Below, one piece after another: positions 32,039 through 40,567 of a DNA stretch of 64,000 bases; within the stretch, counting starts at the first letter, position 1, and every line of letters begins with the position of its first letter. The notes under the pieces were generated by a model. That model worked only from the letters and a program-made list of their open reading frames with translations. It did no database searches and was not told where the DNA came from. The position numbers were made by a program, and so were the translations under genes. The DNA is from Palleronia sp. THAF1 (GTDB lineage Bacteria; Pseudomonadota; Alphaproteobacteria; Rhodobacterales; Rhodobacteraceae), in contig NZ_CP045420.1 of assembly GCF_009363795.1 (NCBI RefSeq), positions 1,779,001 through 1,843,000 on the forward strand, given 5' to 3'.

Positions 32039-33150
32039 TAGGGCCCGTCGTCCAGCACGCCATCGGCGCTCATCTGCGCATACAGCAGGCCCTCGCGCAG
32101 ACCCCGATCGGCGACGGATAGCCGATCCGTTGGCCAGACGCGCAGCAACGCTTGCAGGATCGCGGCGCCGGACATGATCAGCGCCTGCCGGTCCCGCCCG
32201 ATGCGCGGATCGGCGCGGCGGCCCGATGGGCCCAGCGTAAGGTAGCCACGAATGACAGCATCGATCTGGTCGGAGGTCATGCGCAGACCGTCCACGCGGT
32301 TGCGGTCGTATCGCTTCAGGCCAAGATGGCTGGCCGCGACGGTCGTTACCGTGCCGCTGGTGCCGATGATCTGGAAGCCGTCGCGTGCCTGCTCCTTTGC
32401 GTAGGGCGCGAAGCTTTCCAGCTGCTCTTCGAAGAACCAGCTCATCAGCGCGAAGCGGGCCGCGTCGTTCTTCACGTCGTCGAATTGCTCGCGCAGGGTC
32501 GCGACGCCAAGCGGCACGCTGATCCAGTCCACCACACGGGCGGCGGGGAACGGCGATCCGTCGGCGGGTTTGAAGCCCGCGTGCAGCCGCATGATCGCGC
32601 GAGGCCGATCATGGCGGGGCACGCGGGTCAGGTCGATCCAGACAAGCTCGGTCGAGCCGCCGCCGATGTCGACGACCAGCAGCTGTTCGGTCTTGGTGGA
32701 GACCAAAGGCGCGCAAGATATAACGGCAAGCCGCGCCTCTTCTTCCGGCGCGATGATCTCCAGTTTCAGCCCGGCCTCCCGCTCGACCCGCTTGATGAAG
32801 CTAGCACCGTTGACCGCGCGGCGGCAGGCTTCGGTCGCGACCAGGCGCATGCGGCTGACCTGCCGACGGTCGATTTTCGAGCGGCAGATCTTCAGTGCGT
32901 GAACCGTGCGGTCCATCGACATGCGCGACAGGCGGCCCGTGACCTCTAGCCCCTGCCCCAGCTGGACGGACTTCGAAAAGCTGTCCACGACATGAAACTG
33001 GTTGCCCTTGGGTTGGGCAATCAGCATGCGGCACGAGTTCGTGCCGAGATCCAGCGCCGCATACAGCGAGGCGGGATCGGGTTGTCGGGTGCGCGGCGGC
33101 TCGACCGGCTTCGGGAACGCGCCCGCACCATCGGGACGCCTGGGCGCCAT
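32035..33150 (-). CDS. Ppx/GppA family exopolyphosphatase / pppGpp phosphatase
   Basis: An ASKHA-fold phosphatase of 371 residues that hydrolyses polyphosphate or pppGpp. The phosphate-binding motifs are YAALDLGTNSCRMLIAQ near residue 30, LLVVDIGGGSTELVWID near 155 and IIGTSGTVTTVAA near 255. The protein has only the two ASKHA subdomains and lacks the HD-like C-terminal part of E. coli Ppx and GppA, which is common in alphaproteobacteria. Whether polyphosphate or pppGpp is the main substrate cannot be told. It converges with the DUF1428 gene. Confidence 0.87.
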   Translation of the reverse strand: MAPRRPDGAGAFPKPVEPPRTRQPDPASLYAALDLGTNSCRMLIAQPKGNQFHVVDSFSKSVQLGQGLEVTGRLSRMSMDRTVHALKICRSKIDRRQVSRMRLVATEACRRAVNGASFIKRVEREAGLKLEIIAPEEEARLAVISCAPLVSTKTEQLLVVDIGGGSTELVWIDLTRVPRHDRPRAIMRLHAGFKPADGSPFPAARVVDWISVPLGVATLREQFDDVKNDAARFALMSWFFEEQLESFAPYAKEQARDGFQIIGTSGTVTTVAASHLGLKRYDRNRVDGLRMTSDQIDAVIRGYLTLGPSGRRADPRIGRDRQALIMSGAAILQALLRVWPTDRLSVADRGLREGLLYAQMSADGVLDDGPY

Positions 33151-33374
33151 GGTGTCGCCCTCTCATTGGTTGAGACAAGGCTACGCCCGACCCCGCCTTA
33201 TGGCAAGCCTAGCGCTCATCAAGAACATGAACGATTCTAGGGGTTGGTGCTGTGGTAGCCCCTGAGGTGTCGCGATAGGAATGCGGCGTCGCGCTTGCGC
33301 GCCAGAATGTCGAAATCCGGCGTCGGGTGCGCGGCTGGCAGGATAACAGAGAGCGGGAAACGCAAGGGGAACCC

Positions 33375-33671
33375 ATGGCCGAGATCACCATCGTATACTG
33401 GCGCGACATACCCGCGCAGGTGATCGCCGGTAAGGGTCGCCGGGGGGTGAAGATCCCCCTGCCCGAGCGGTTCGAGCAGGCGATCGACCGGGCCGCGATG
33501 AAATCGGGTGCCGCCGGGACCGACGACTATTTGGCCGAATGGCGCAAGGCGTCCCCGGTCACGGTCGAGGGGTCGGATCAGGAGGCGGCGCAAGCCACCG
33601 CGGATCGGATCGACGCCGAATATGATCAAGAGCGTCTCAAGGCGCTTATCGCCAATGGTGGCCGGGCCTGA
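33375..33671 (+). CDS. Virulence-factor-family small protein of the one-carbon operon
   Basis: 98 residues: MAEITIVYWRDIPAQVIAGK, GRRGVKIPLPERFEQAIDRA, DDYLAEWRK. This matches the short Pfam 'virulence factor' family (PF13769), whose name reflects an early screen rather than a function. It starts at 33375 after AAGGGGA and is followed within 35 bases by the methylenetetrahydrofolate reductase. It opens an operon that runs through the corrinoid methyltransferase and its activator, so a role in folate or corrinoid chemistry is more plausible than virulence. Confidence 0.72.
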   Translation: MAEITIVYWRDIPAQVIAGKGRRGVKIPLPERFEQAIDRAAMKSGAAGTDDYLAEWRKASPVTVEGSDQEAAQATADRIDAEYDQERLKALIANGGRA

Positions 33672-33704
33672 ATGGGCACCGTTTCCCGCAGTCTGGAGGC
33701 TTTG

Positions 33705-34622
33705 ATGTCGATCCTGTCGTTCCGCAGCAATAAACCCGCGCCCGCACCGGTCGCGACATCTGATTTCGTCGCTGGCTATTCTATCGAGGTGATGCCCCGC
33801 ACCGCCGAGAAGGTCGAAAGCTTCGCCGAGATCCTGCCCGTCGGCACGCGCGTCTACATCGCCCATATCGACGGCACGCCCATCGAAGAGATGGTCGCCA
33901 CCGCCAAGCGGATCGCGGCGGAAGGCTTCGAGGTCATGCCCCACTTCCCCGCCCGCATCATCGACGATGCGGCGACGCTGGAAGACTGGATCGCCCGCTA
34001 TCAAGGAGAGGCCGACGTGCGCAGCGCCCTGCTGCTGGCCGGTGGCGTAGCGGAACCGAAGGGCGCCTTCGACAACTCGATGCAGCTGATGGACACGGGG
34101 CTTTTCGACAAGGCCGGGTTCACGCGCCTCCATGTCGCTGGTCATCCCGAGGGCAACCGCGACATCGACGTTGACGGCTCTGACGCCAACGTGTCCGAGG
34201 CGCTTCGCTGGAAGCAGGCGTTTTCCGAGCGCACGGACGCGCAAATGGCCATCGCGACCCAATTCTGCTTCGAGGCACAGCCGGTCATCGAATGGGCCGA
34301 AGCCCTGCGCGCGAACGGCATCGACCTGCCCGTCCATATCGGTATCGCTGGTCCCGGCAAGCTGCAGACGCTGATCAAGTTCGCCATCGCCTGCGGCGTC
34401 GGCCCCTCCCTGCGTGTTCTGCAAAAGCGCGCCATGGACGTCACCAAGCTGGTGCTGCCCTACACGCCCGACGACGTGGTGAACGAACTGGCCGCGCATA
34501 AGGCTGCGAACCCCGATTTCGCCATCGAGCAGATCCACATCTTCCCGCTGGGCGGCATCAAGACCAGCGCGGAATGGGCCAACGCCGCCGCAACGCAAGC
34601 CAAGGTTTCCGCCGCGCGATGA
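33705..34622 (+). CDS. Methylenetetrahydrofolate reductase family protein
   Basis: A 305-residue TIM-barrel flavoprotein of the MetF superfamily, expected to reduce 5,10-methylene- to 5-methyl-tetrahydrofolate. Visible features are SIEVMPRTAEKVESF near the start, HFPARIIDD, LLLAGGVAEP near 110, LHVAGHPEGNRDIDVDG near 150, ATQFCFEAQPVIEWAE, and the C-terminal IHIFPLGGIKTSAEW. The ATG at 33705 with TGGAGG is preferred over the upstream ATG at 33672. It is a divergent MetF, as in corrinoid-dependent methyl-transfer operons, and overlaps the HAD gene by four bases. It supplies the methyl donor for the methyltransferase two genes on. Confidence 0.8.
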   Translation: MSILSFRSNKPAPAPVATSDFVAGYSIEVMPRTAEKVESFAEILPVGTRVYIAHIDGTPIEEMVATAKRIAAEGFEVMPHFPARIIDDAATLEDWIARYQGEADVRSALLLAGGVAEPKGAFDNSMQLMDTGLFDKAGFTRLHVAGHPEGNRDIDVDGSDANVSEALRWKQAFSERTDAQMAIATQFCFEAQPVIEWAEALRANGIDLPVHIGIAGPGKLQTLIKFAIACGVGPSLRVLQKRAMDVTKLVLPYTPDDVVNELAAHKAANPDFAIEQIHIFPLGGIKTSAEWANAAATQAKVSAAR

Positions 34623-35278
34623 CTCTCGCCCTGCTCTTCGATCTGGACGGCACGCTGATCCATTCAGACCCGATTCACGCGGCCGTGTTCATCGAGCTAT
34701 TCGCCGAGTACGGTCGCGAGATCGACGAGCGCTACTACTACGACAACATCCACGGCCGCCGGAACGAGGCGATCTTCGGCGATGCCTTCCCGGACAGCGA
34801 CCCGCAGGCCATGGCAGACGAGAAGGAAGCCCGCTTCCGCGATCGTCTGGGCGATAGCGCAGAGCCCATGGCCGGCCTGATGCCTCTGCTGGATCGCGCC
34901 GCATGCAACGGTTGGCCCTGCGCCATCGTCACCAATGCACCCCGCGCCAACGCCGACGCGATGCTGGCAGCCATCGGCCTTAACAGCCGTTTTGATCCGG
35001 TGGTGATCGGCGACGAACTGCCCCGCGGCAAGCCCGATCCCCTACCCTATCAGACCGCGTTGGACCGGCTGGGCATTGATGCGGGCGGCGCGCTCGCGCT
35101 TGACGACAGCCCGTCCGGCGTCGCCTCTGCCTCCGCTGCCAGGGTGGCCACGCTGGGCGTGCGCTCTTCTCTCCCCCATGACGCGCTGATCCAGGCGGGC
35201 GCGCATGACACCATCGCCGATTTCACCGATCCGGTCCTCGACCATTGGATCGCGCAACTGACCAAGGACCGACCATGA
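34619..35278 (+). CDS. HAD-superfamily phosphatase
   Basis: A haloacid-dehalogenase-type hydrolase of 219 residues, likely a small-molecule phosphatase. The motifs are LLFDLDGTLIHSDPIH (nucleophile Asp near residue 8), VTNAPRANA (motif II), the Lys in RGKPDPLPY and LALDDSPSGV (motif IV). A helical cap at residues about 15-85 makes it subfamily I. ATGA overlaps couple it to the reductase before it and the methyltransferase after it. That tight placement suggests it removes a phosphorylated by-product of the pathway, but no substrate is indicated. Confidence 0.83.
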   Translation: MTLALLFDLDGTLIHSDPIHAAVFIELFAEYGREIDERYYYDNIHGRRNEAIFGDAFPDSDPQAMADEKEARFRDRLGDSAEPMAGLMPLLDRAACNGWPCAIVTNAPRANADAMLAAIGLNSRFDPVVIGDELPRGKPDPLPYQTALDRLGIDAGGALALDDSPSGVASASAARVATLGVRSSLPHDALIQAGAHDTIADFTDPVLDHWIAQLTKDRP

Positions 35279-36264
35279 CCCGCACCGTCATCGAATCGAA
35301 AACCAAGACCGTCACCATCGGCTTCGACGAGCCGTTCTGCGTCATCGGCGAACGCATCAACCCCACCGGTCGCAAGAAGCTGGCCGCCGAGCTGGAGATG
35401 GACGATTTCTCGACCGTCGAGCGCGACGCGCTGGAGCAAGTTGCGTGCGGTGCCATGGTGCTGGACATCAACTCCGGCGCCGTCTTCACCAACAAGATGG
35501 CCGACGATCCACGCTACGCCGACAACAACTTCGTCGAGCCGATGCTGATGCCCGAACTCGTCAAGCGCGTGCAGGCGTTGGTCGACGTACCTCTGTGCAT
35601 CGACAGCTCGGTCCCCGGCGCGTTGGAGGCCGGATTGGAAGCCTGTGAGGGCCGCCCCCTTCTGAACTCGGTGACTGGCGAAGAGGATCGACTGGAACTC
35701 GTGCTGCCGCTGGTCAAGAAATACAATGTGCCGGTCGTCGCGATCTCCAACGATGACACCGGGATTTCCGAAGACCCCGAAGTTCGCTTCGCCGTCGCCA
35801 AGAAGATCGTCGAGCGTGCCGCCGATTTCGGCATCCCTGCCCATGACATCGTCGTCGATCCGCTGGTCATGCCCGTGGGTGCGATGGCGAGCGCGGGCCA
35901 ACAGGTCTTCGCGCTGGTCCGTCGTCTGCGGGACGAACTGGGCGTGAACACCACCTGCGGCGCTTCGAACGTGTCCTTCGGCTTGCCCCACCGCCACGGC
36001 ATCAACGCCGCCTTCCTGCCCATGGCCATTGGCGCGGGCATGACCAGCGCCATCATGAACCCCGTCCGCGCCGTCGAGATGGAAGCGATCCGGGCGGCGA
36101 ACTTCCTGATGAACCACGATCCCAACGGCCAAGCATGGATCGAATTCAGCCGCGTGCTCGACGCGGTTGAGGCCGGAACGCCCTTCCCCGAGGCTGCGAA
36201 AGCCTCCATGGATGGCGGCGGCGGCCGCGGTGGCCGATCCGGCGGGCGCCGCCGTCGGGGCTAA
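35275..36264 (+). CDS. Methyltetrahydrofolate:corrinoid methyltransferase (MtrH/AcsE/MetH-domain type)
   Basis: A pterin-binding TIM-barrel protein of 329 residues that moves the methyl group of methyl-tetrahydrofolate to a corrinoid protein. The hallmark FCVIGERINPTGRKKLAAEL near residue 22 is shared with the folate domain of MetH. CGAMVLDINSGAV, PLCIDSSVPGALEAGL, LLNSVTGEED and VVDPLVMPVGAM follow. The C-terminus is a Gly/Arg tail (GGGGRGGRSGGRRRRG) not usual for the family. Roseobacters are known to use a split methionine synthase with such a separate folate domain, which is the likely role here. The homocysteine- and B12-binding parts are not in this window. Confidence 0.85.
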   Translation: MTRTVIESKTKTVTIGFDEPFCVIGERINPTGRKKLAAELEMDDFSTVERDALEQVACGAMVLDINSGAVFTNKMADDPRYADNNFVEPMLMPELVKRVQALVDVPLCIDSSVPGALEAGLEACEGRPLLNSVTGEEDRLELVLPLVKKYNVPVVAISNDDTGISEDPEVRFAVAKKIVERAADFGIPAHDIVVDPLVMPVGAMASAGQQVFALVRRLRDELGVNTTCGASNVSFGLPHRHGINAAFLPMAIGAGMTSAIMNPVRAVEMEAIRAANFLMNHDPNGQAWIEFSRVLDAVEAGTPFPEAAKASMDGGGGRGGRSGGRRRRG

Positions 36265-36300
36265 GACGCAGCCCTTTCTTTATCCCAAGACGGAATACAG

Positions 36301-38310
36301 ATGTCCGACCAAGATCCGCTCGTTATCTTCACGCCTTCCGGCAAGCGCGCCCGCGTGCCTGCCGGAACCACGGTGCTGTCTGCAGCACGCCGGATGGGCG
36401 TCGATCTTGATTCCGTGTGCGGCGGCCGGGGCATCTGTTCGAAGTGCCAGGTTTCTCCGCAGTTCGGCCAACACTCCAAGCATGGCGTCACCGTCGCAAC
36501 GGATGCCCTGTCCGACTGGAACGCGGTCGAGGCGCGATACGACGAAAAGCGCGGCCTGAAGCCCGGTCGCCGTCTTGGCTGCCAGGCCGAAATCTGCGGT
36601 GACGTGGTGCTCGATGTGCCGCCGGACAGTCAGGTTCACCGGCAGGTCGTGCGTAAACGGGCCGAAGCGCGCGATATCGTTCTGGACCCCGCGACTCGCC
36701 TGTATTTCGTCGACGTTGACCAGCCCGACATGCACGAACCCACAGGCGATCTTGAACGCCTGAACCGGGCGCTTCAGACGCAGTGGAAGATCGGTCCCGT
36801 CGCCGCGCCGCTGACCGTTCTGTCCCGCCTGCAAACCACGCTGCGCAAGGGTAACTTTCAGGTCACCATCGCTGTCCATCACGATCATGCCGGGTCGCCA
36901 CGCCTGATCGACATCTGGCCGGGCCTTTACGAAGGTGGCCTTTACGGTCTTGCGATCGACCTTGGCTCTACCACCGTCGCTGCGCACCTTTGCGACCTGT
37001 CATCCGGCGAAGTACGCGCATCGTCCGGCGTGATGAATCCGCAGATCCGCTTCGGCGAAGACCTAATGAGCCGCGTGTCCTACGTGATGATGAACCCCGG
37101 CGGCGACGCAGAGATGACGGCGGCCGTGCGCGCCGCCATGTCGGACCTGTTCGCCGAAATTGCGGCAGAAGCAGGCGTCGACGCGCGCGCCATCGTGGAA
37201 ACGGTCATCGTCTGCAATCCGGTCATGCACCATCTTCTGCTGGGCATCGACCCGGTTGAATTGGGGCAGGCCCCCTTCGCACTGGCCACGTCGGACGCTG
37301 TGCATTGCTGGGCGTCAGAGTTGGACCTGACCGGCCTGAACCCCGCCGCGCGCACCTACCTGCTGCCCTGCATCGCGGGCCATGTGGGCGCGGATGCAGC
37401 TGCCGTCGCGCTATCCGAAGCGCCCGGCCAGCAGGACGATCTGACGCTGATCATCGACGTGGGCACGAATGCGGAAATCCTGTTGGGTGACCGCAACGGT
37501 GTGCTCGCCTGCTCTTCCCCTACCGGCCCCGCGTTCGAAGGCGCGCAGATCAGTTCCGGTCAGCGCGCCGCCCCGGGCGCGATAGAAGCGATCCGGATCG
37601 ACCCCATCACCAAGGAACCGCGCTTCCGAGTCATCGGTGACGAGCGTTGGTCCGATGAACCGGGCTTCGATGCCGACGTGACCGGCATCTGCGGATCTGG
37701 CATTATCGAGGCCGTTGCAGAGATGCGCATGGCTGGGTTGGTCGACGCGAAGGGCCTGATCGGCTCGGCTGAGCAGACGGGATCGGAGCGGCTGGTCGCC
37801 GAAGGCCGCACACATGCCTACGTGATCTTCGAGTCCTTGGAGCGGCGCATTACCGTGACGCAAGGCGATATACGCGCGATTCAGCTCGCAAAATCAGCCC
37901 TATACGCAGGGGCGCGGCTGTTGATGGACGAACGCGGTGCCGAGACGGTGGACCGCGTGGTTCTGGCCGGAGCCTTCGGCGCGCATATCAGTCCGCTGCA
38001 TGCAATGGTGCTGGGCATGATCCCGGACGTGTTGCTGGAAAAAGTTACAAGTGCAGGCAACGCGGCTGGCACCGGAGCGCGGATCGCGCTGCTGAACCGT
38101 GCCGCGCGCGCAGAAATCGAAACGACGGTGCGCCGTATCCACAAGGTCGAAACGGCCATCGAACCGCGCTTTCAGGAGCATTTCGTGGCCGCGAACGCAC
38201 TGCCCCACGCGACCGATCCGTTCCCGGAACTGCGCAAGATCGCGCAGCTACCGGACGTCTCGTTCAATCAGGGTGACGGTGGCCGCCCCCGCAGACGCGG
38301 GCGGCGGTAA
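36301..38310 (+). CDS. RamA/ASKHA-type corrinoid-activating ferredoxin protein
   Basis: 669 residues. An N-terminal [2Fe-2S] domain carries CGGRGICSKC near residue 40, with a further Cys at GCQAEIC. After a linker, the large ASKHA domain (DUF4445) carries YGLAIDLGSTTVAAHL near 215, LIIDVGTNAEILLG near 380, GTGARIALLN and a late Cys-poor end. Such proteins reduce Co(II) corrinoid to Co(I) in an ATP-dependent way to rescue inactivated methyltransferase partners, and a homologue is needed for the split methionine synthase of roseobacters. It lies 36 bases after the methyltransferase and, like it, ends in a basic Arg/Gly tail (GGRPRRRGRR). Confidence 0.87.
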   Translation: MSDQDPLVIFTPSGKRARVPAGTTVLSAARRMGVDLDSVCGGRGICSKCQVSPQFGQHSKHGVTVATDALSDWNAVEARYDEKRGLKPGRRLGCQAEICGDVVLDVPPDSQVHRQVVRKRAEARDIVLDPATRLYFVDVDQPDMHEPTGDLERLNRALQTQWKIGPVAAPLTVLSRLQTTLRKGNFQVTIAVHHDHAGSPRLIDIWPGLYEGGLYGLAIDLGSTTVAAHLCDLSSGEVRASSGVMNPQIRFGEDLMSRVSYVMMNPGGDAEMTAAVRAAMSDLFAEIAAEAGVDARAIVETVIVCNPVMHHLLLGIDPVELGQAPFALATSDAVHCWASELDLTGLNPAARTYLLPCIAGHVGADAAAVALSEAPGQQDDLTLIIDVGTNAEILLGDRNGVLACSSPTGPAFEGAQISSGQRAAPGAIEAIRIDPITKEPRFRVIGDERWSDEPGFDADVTGICGSGIIEAVAEMRMAGLVDAKGLIGSAEQTGSERLVAEGRTHAYVIFESLERRITVTQGDIRAIQLAKSALYAGARLLMDERGAETVDRVVLAGAFGAHISPLHAMVLGMIPDVLLEKVTSAGNAAGTGARIALLNRAARAEIETTVRRIHKVETAIEPRFQEHFVAANALPHATDPFPELRKIAQLPDVSFNQGDGGRPRRRGRR

Positions 38311-38311
38311 A

Positions 38312-38737
38312 TCAGACCAAGCAGGCCTTGTGCATATCGCGGGCGTAGATCCACAGCAGCACCGTGATCAGCGCGGCGATCCAGATGCCCGCAAGTCCCG
38401 GCCATCCGGCCAGTTCCATCACCGTCGGGTTCGCGAAGACACTGATCCATATTGCCAGAACCACCGACGCCAGCATCGAGATCGACAGCACCAGCGGCGT
38501 CAGCGACATGCGCACGGCCAGCATCAAGGCCCCCAAAAGACCGGTCCAGACCGACAGCGCCCACGCGGCATCGACCCATGCGGGCATCGTTTGAGCAAAT
38601 TGCTCCTGCGGACCGGTTGCGAAGACCAGCCAAGGTGCCCAATCATACTGGATGGCAGTGTAGTCGAATGCGCCGAAGCCGTGCCAGAGTATGGCTATCG
38701 TGACGATGATCCAGAAGTGCCAGGGTGTGTCGGTCAT
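38312..38737 (-). CDS. Four-helix inner-membrane protein, unknown function
   Basis: A 141-residue protein starting MTDTPWHFWIIVTIAILWHG. Its four membrane helices lie near residues 6-24, 50-75, 80-98 and 108-130, and a WNxxGAxDY-like motif (WHGFGAFDYTAIQYDW) follows the first helix. Proteins of this shape are common in alphaproteobacteria but have no assigned function that I can name. The start at 38737 has GGGAGGA upstream. The stop is one base from the end of the RamA-like gene, with which it converges. Confidence 0.65.
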   Translation of the reverse strand: MTDTPWHFWIIVTIAILWHGFGAFDYTAIQYDWAPWLVFATGPQEQFAQTMPAWVDAAWALSVWTGLLGALMLAVRMSLTPLVLSISMLASVVLAIWISVFANPTVMELAGWPGLAGIWIAALITVLLWIYARDMHKACLV

Positions 38738-38803
38738 GGGGTCCTCCCGGAAGGGTGCGTCGATCCGAGCCAATTAGACCGACGCATCCCTTCCGGCAAG
38801 GCC

Positions 38804-39349
38804 TCACCCCGCGAGCTGCGCCTCGATACGGCTCAGCACCCGACGATGCGACGGCGCGGCAACCCCACCGGCCAGTCGCATCGGCTCGCCTTCCGACCAA
38901 ACCCCTTCGGTCAGAACCATGTCACCGGAAGTGAGTGCAAGCGACACCCACCCCAGCGCGGGGGCCGGCACGCGGGTGATCCCCGGCCGTCCCACCAGAT
39001 CGCCGGCGGCGACAAGCGCCTCTCCGACGTTGAACAAAAGCATCATCTTGTCGCTTGTCAGCAGCACGCGGTGCGTGTCGGCGACCGTAATGTCACGCAC
39101 AGGGCAACCATCGCCCAGCGCACCGGCGGCGATACGAACAGCCGTGCGCTCTTTGCCACCGATCTCGTGGGCGACGGACGCGATCCGCACCGGGCCGGAG
39201 TCGCGGGTAAAGACCGTCATGCCAACGGCAAGACGCTCGACCGCGACTTCGCCGGCCATCGTGGCAACCATGGTGCCGGCGGCCAGACCCGTCAGACGCG
39301 CCTCGGTGCGGGCGGGTTGTTTGGCAGATGTGAGCGCATCGAATGTCAT
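38804..39349 (-). CDS. Hint-domain protein
   Basis: A 181-residue protein with one Hedgehog/intein-type (Hint) fold domain: GLAAGTMVATMAGEVAVERL and AVGMTVFTRDSGPVRI near residues 20-58, then TVADTHRVLL, a Hint-type block with its conserved His. The first residue of the domain is Gly-Thr rather than Cys or Ser, so self-splicing is not expected. In Rhodobacterales such short Hint proteins are often seen on their own or at the ends of calcium-binding exoproteins. There is no signal peptide. ATG 39349 has AGGA eight bases upstream. Function unknown. Confidence 0.72.
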   Translation of the reverse strand: MTFDALTSAKQPARTEARLTGLAAGTMVATMAGEVAVERLAVGMTVFTRDSGPVRIASVAHEIGGKERTAVRIAAGALGDGCPVRDITVADTHRVLLTSDKMMLLFNVGEALVAAGDLVGRPGITRVPAPALGWVSLALTSGDMVLTEGVWSEGEPMRLAGGVAAPSHRRVLSRIEAQLAG

Positions 39350-39796
39350 CAAATTGATCCTTGCAAGATGGATGCGCTGCCCCTGCGGCTCATCCGTCAG
39401 CTTCGATTACAGTCTTAGCGAATGTGCCAAAGCCGATCCACAAAAACGGCAGGAAAGGGGCGTGGACCCGACGATGGGGCCGTGATTGGGGCGAGATAGG
39501 CCCTGATTGTCGCCCCGGGCAGGATCAATCGGCTGCAATTGCGGAAAACTGTTGGGTTTCCAAGGCGAATTCAAAGGATTCTGACGTGAACAGTCGCGGT
39601 CGGGTGAACCACATTGTTTCGCATGTTGCGCGCGGCCACGACCGTCACGCATGGAATTGGGCATGATTGCGGCACGGAGTGGGACGCAGGGCGATTCGCG
39701 GCAGATGGGACCGGAAAAAGCTCCCACCGTTTTTTCGGAAACCGGCCGCCGCTCGCGATGTGCAGACACGCGTCGCCGGTTGCTGAGCAAACGGCT
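39350..39796. other. Intergenic DNA upstream of the Hint gene and downstream of tRNA-Leu
   Basis: About 447 bases. I see no gene, no clear terminator for the tRNA and no repeat; all frames are short and non-coding in appearance. Confidence 0.4.
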
Positions 39797-39881
39797 TGGT
39801 GCGGGCGGGGGGACTCGAACCCCCACGGGCGATGCCCTAGGGATTTTAAGTCCCCTATGTCTACCATTCCATCACGCCCGC
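39797..39881 (-). tRNA. tRNA-Leu (TAA)
   Basis: An 85-base class II tRNA with acceptor GCGGGCG/CGCCCGC, anticodon loop CTTAAAA giving TAA, a long variable arm, T-arm GGGGG-TTCGAGT-CCCCC and encoded CCA. Confidence 0.95.
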
Positions 39882-39906
39882 GATGGTGCCGCTGGGGCAA
39901 GTTCGG

Positions 39907-39992
39907 TGGTACCCGCGGTCGGACTCGAACCGACAAGACCGTTAAGTCGGGGGATTTTGAATCCCCTGCGTCTACCATTCCGCCACGCGGGC
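39907..39992 (-). tRNA. tRNA-Leu (CAA)
   Basis: An 86-base class II tRNA with acceptor GCCCGCG/CGCGGGT, anticodon loop ATTCAAAA giving CAA, a long variable arm and encoded CCA. It lies 25 bases upstream of tRNA-Leu(TAA) on the same strand, so the two are probably one transcript. Confidence 0.95.
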
Positions 39993-40066
39993 CCTTGCGG
40001 CACAGGGCTTTGGTTCCACCGTGGCCGCGTTCCTAATGCCAAACAGGACCAAAGGGAAAGAGCCAA

Positions 40067-40459
40067 ATGACACCGATCGCAGGAGCCGCCGCAGTCACCG
40101 TGCACGAAGGCCACGTCTTGCTGGTTCAGCGCCGCAATACGCCCGATGCCGGACTGTGGGGCTACCCCGGTGGGCACGTGGAGACGGGCGAGACGGACGC
40201 ACAGGCCGCCACGCGGGAATTGCGGGAAGAGACCAGCGTGATCGCCCTGCCCCGTCGGACGCTGGCGGTACTGCATGTCGGCGATGACTCGCGCCGGTTC
40301 AGGCTGACCATGGTCGCCTGCGACTACCTTTCGGGAGAGCCGCGCGCGGATGACGACGCTATGGCCGCAGAGTGGGTGGCCTTTGCGCAGGTCTTCACCC
40401 CGGATCGCGCCTACAGCGACCGCGTCGCCGATGTGTTGCGCATGGCGTTGAGGGATTGA
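40067..40459 (+). CDS. NUDIX hydrolase
   Basis: A 130-residue pyrophosphohydrolase with a full Nudix box: [20 protein letters not shown] followed by ET (residues about 40-62). An N-terminal strand pattern [20 protein letters not shown] is typical of the ADP-ribose/NADH or MutT-like group. No extra domain. The substrate is undetermined. It begins after the tRNA pair on the opposite strand and ends about 110 bases before creatinase. Confidence 0.87.
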   Translation: MTPIAGAAAVTVHEGHVLLVQRRNTPDAGLWGYPGGHVETGETDAQAATRELREETSVIALPRRTLAVLHVGDDSRRFRLTMVACDYLSGEPRADDDAMAAEWVAFAQVFTPDRAYSDRVADVLRMALRD

Positions 40460-40567
40460 CCGGCCCGCGCGGTTTGCCATGATCGCGGTTGTCGCACGAT
40501 GGCGTCGTGCGTGTCGATCCCCTTTCCCGTCCTGCACGCCCGGACACGTCCCGCAAGGAGCGTGACC

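Noticed and set aside
33150-33180. GCCCTCTCATTGGTTGAGACAA upstream of ppx/gppA as another member of the palindromic insert family.
   Set aside because: It shares only the first ten or so bases with the 5693 insert. The hairpin arms and the TGCCGGG end are missing, so chance similarity is likely.
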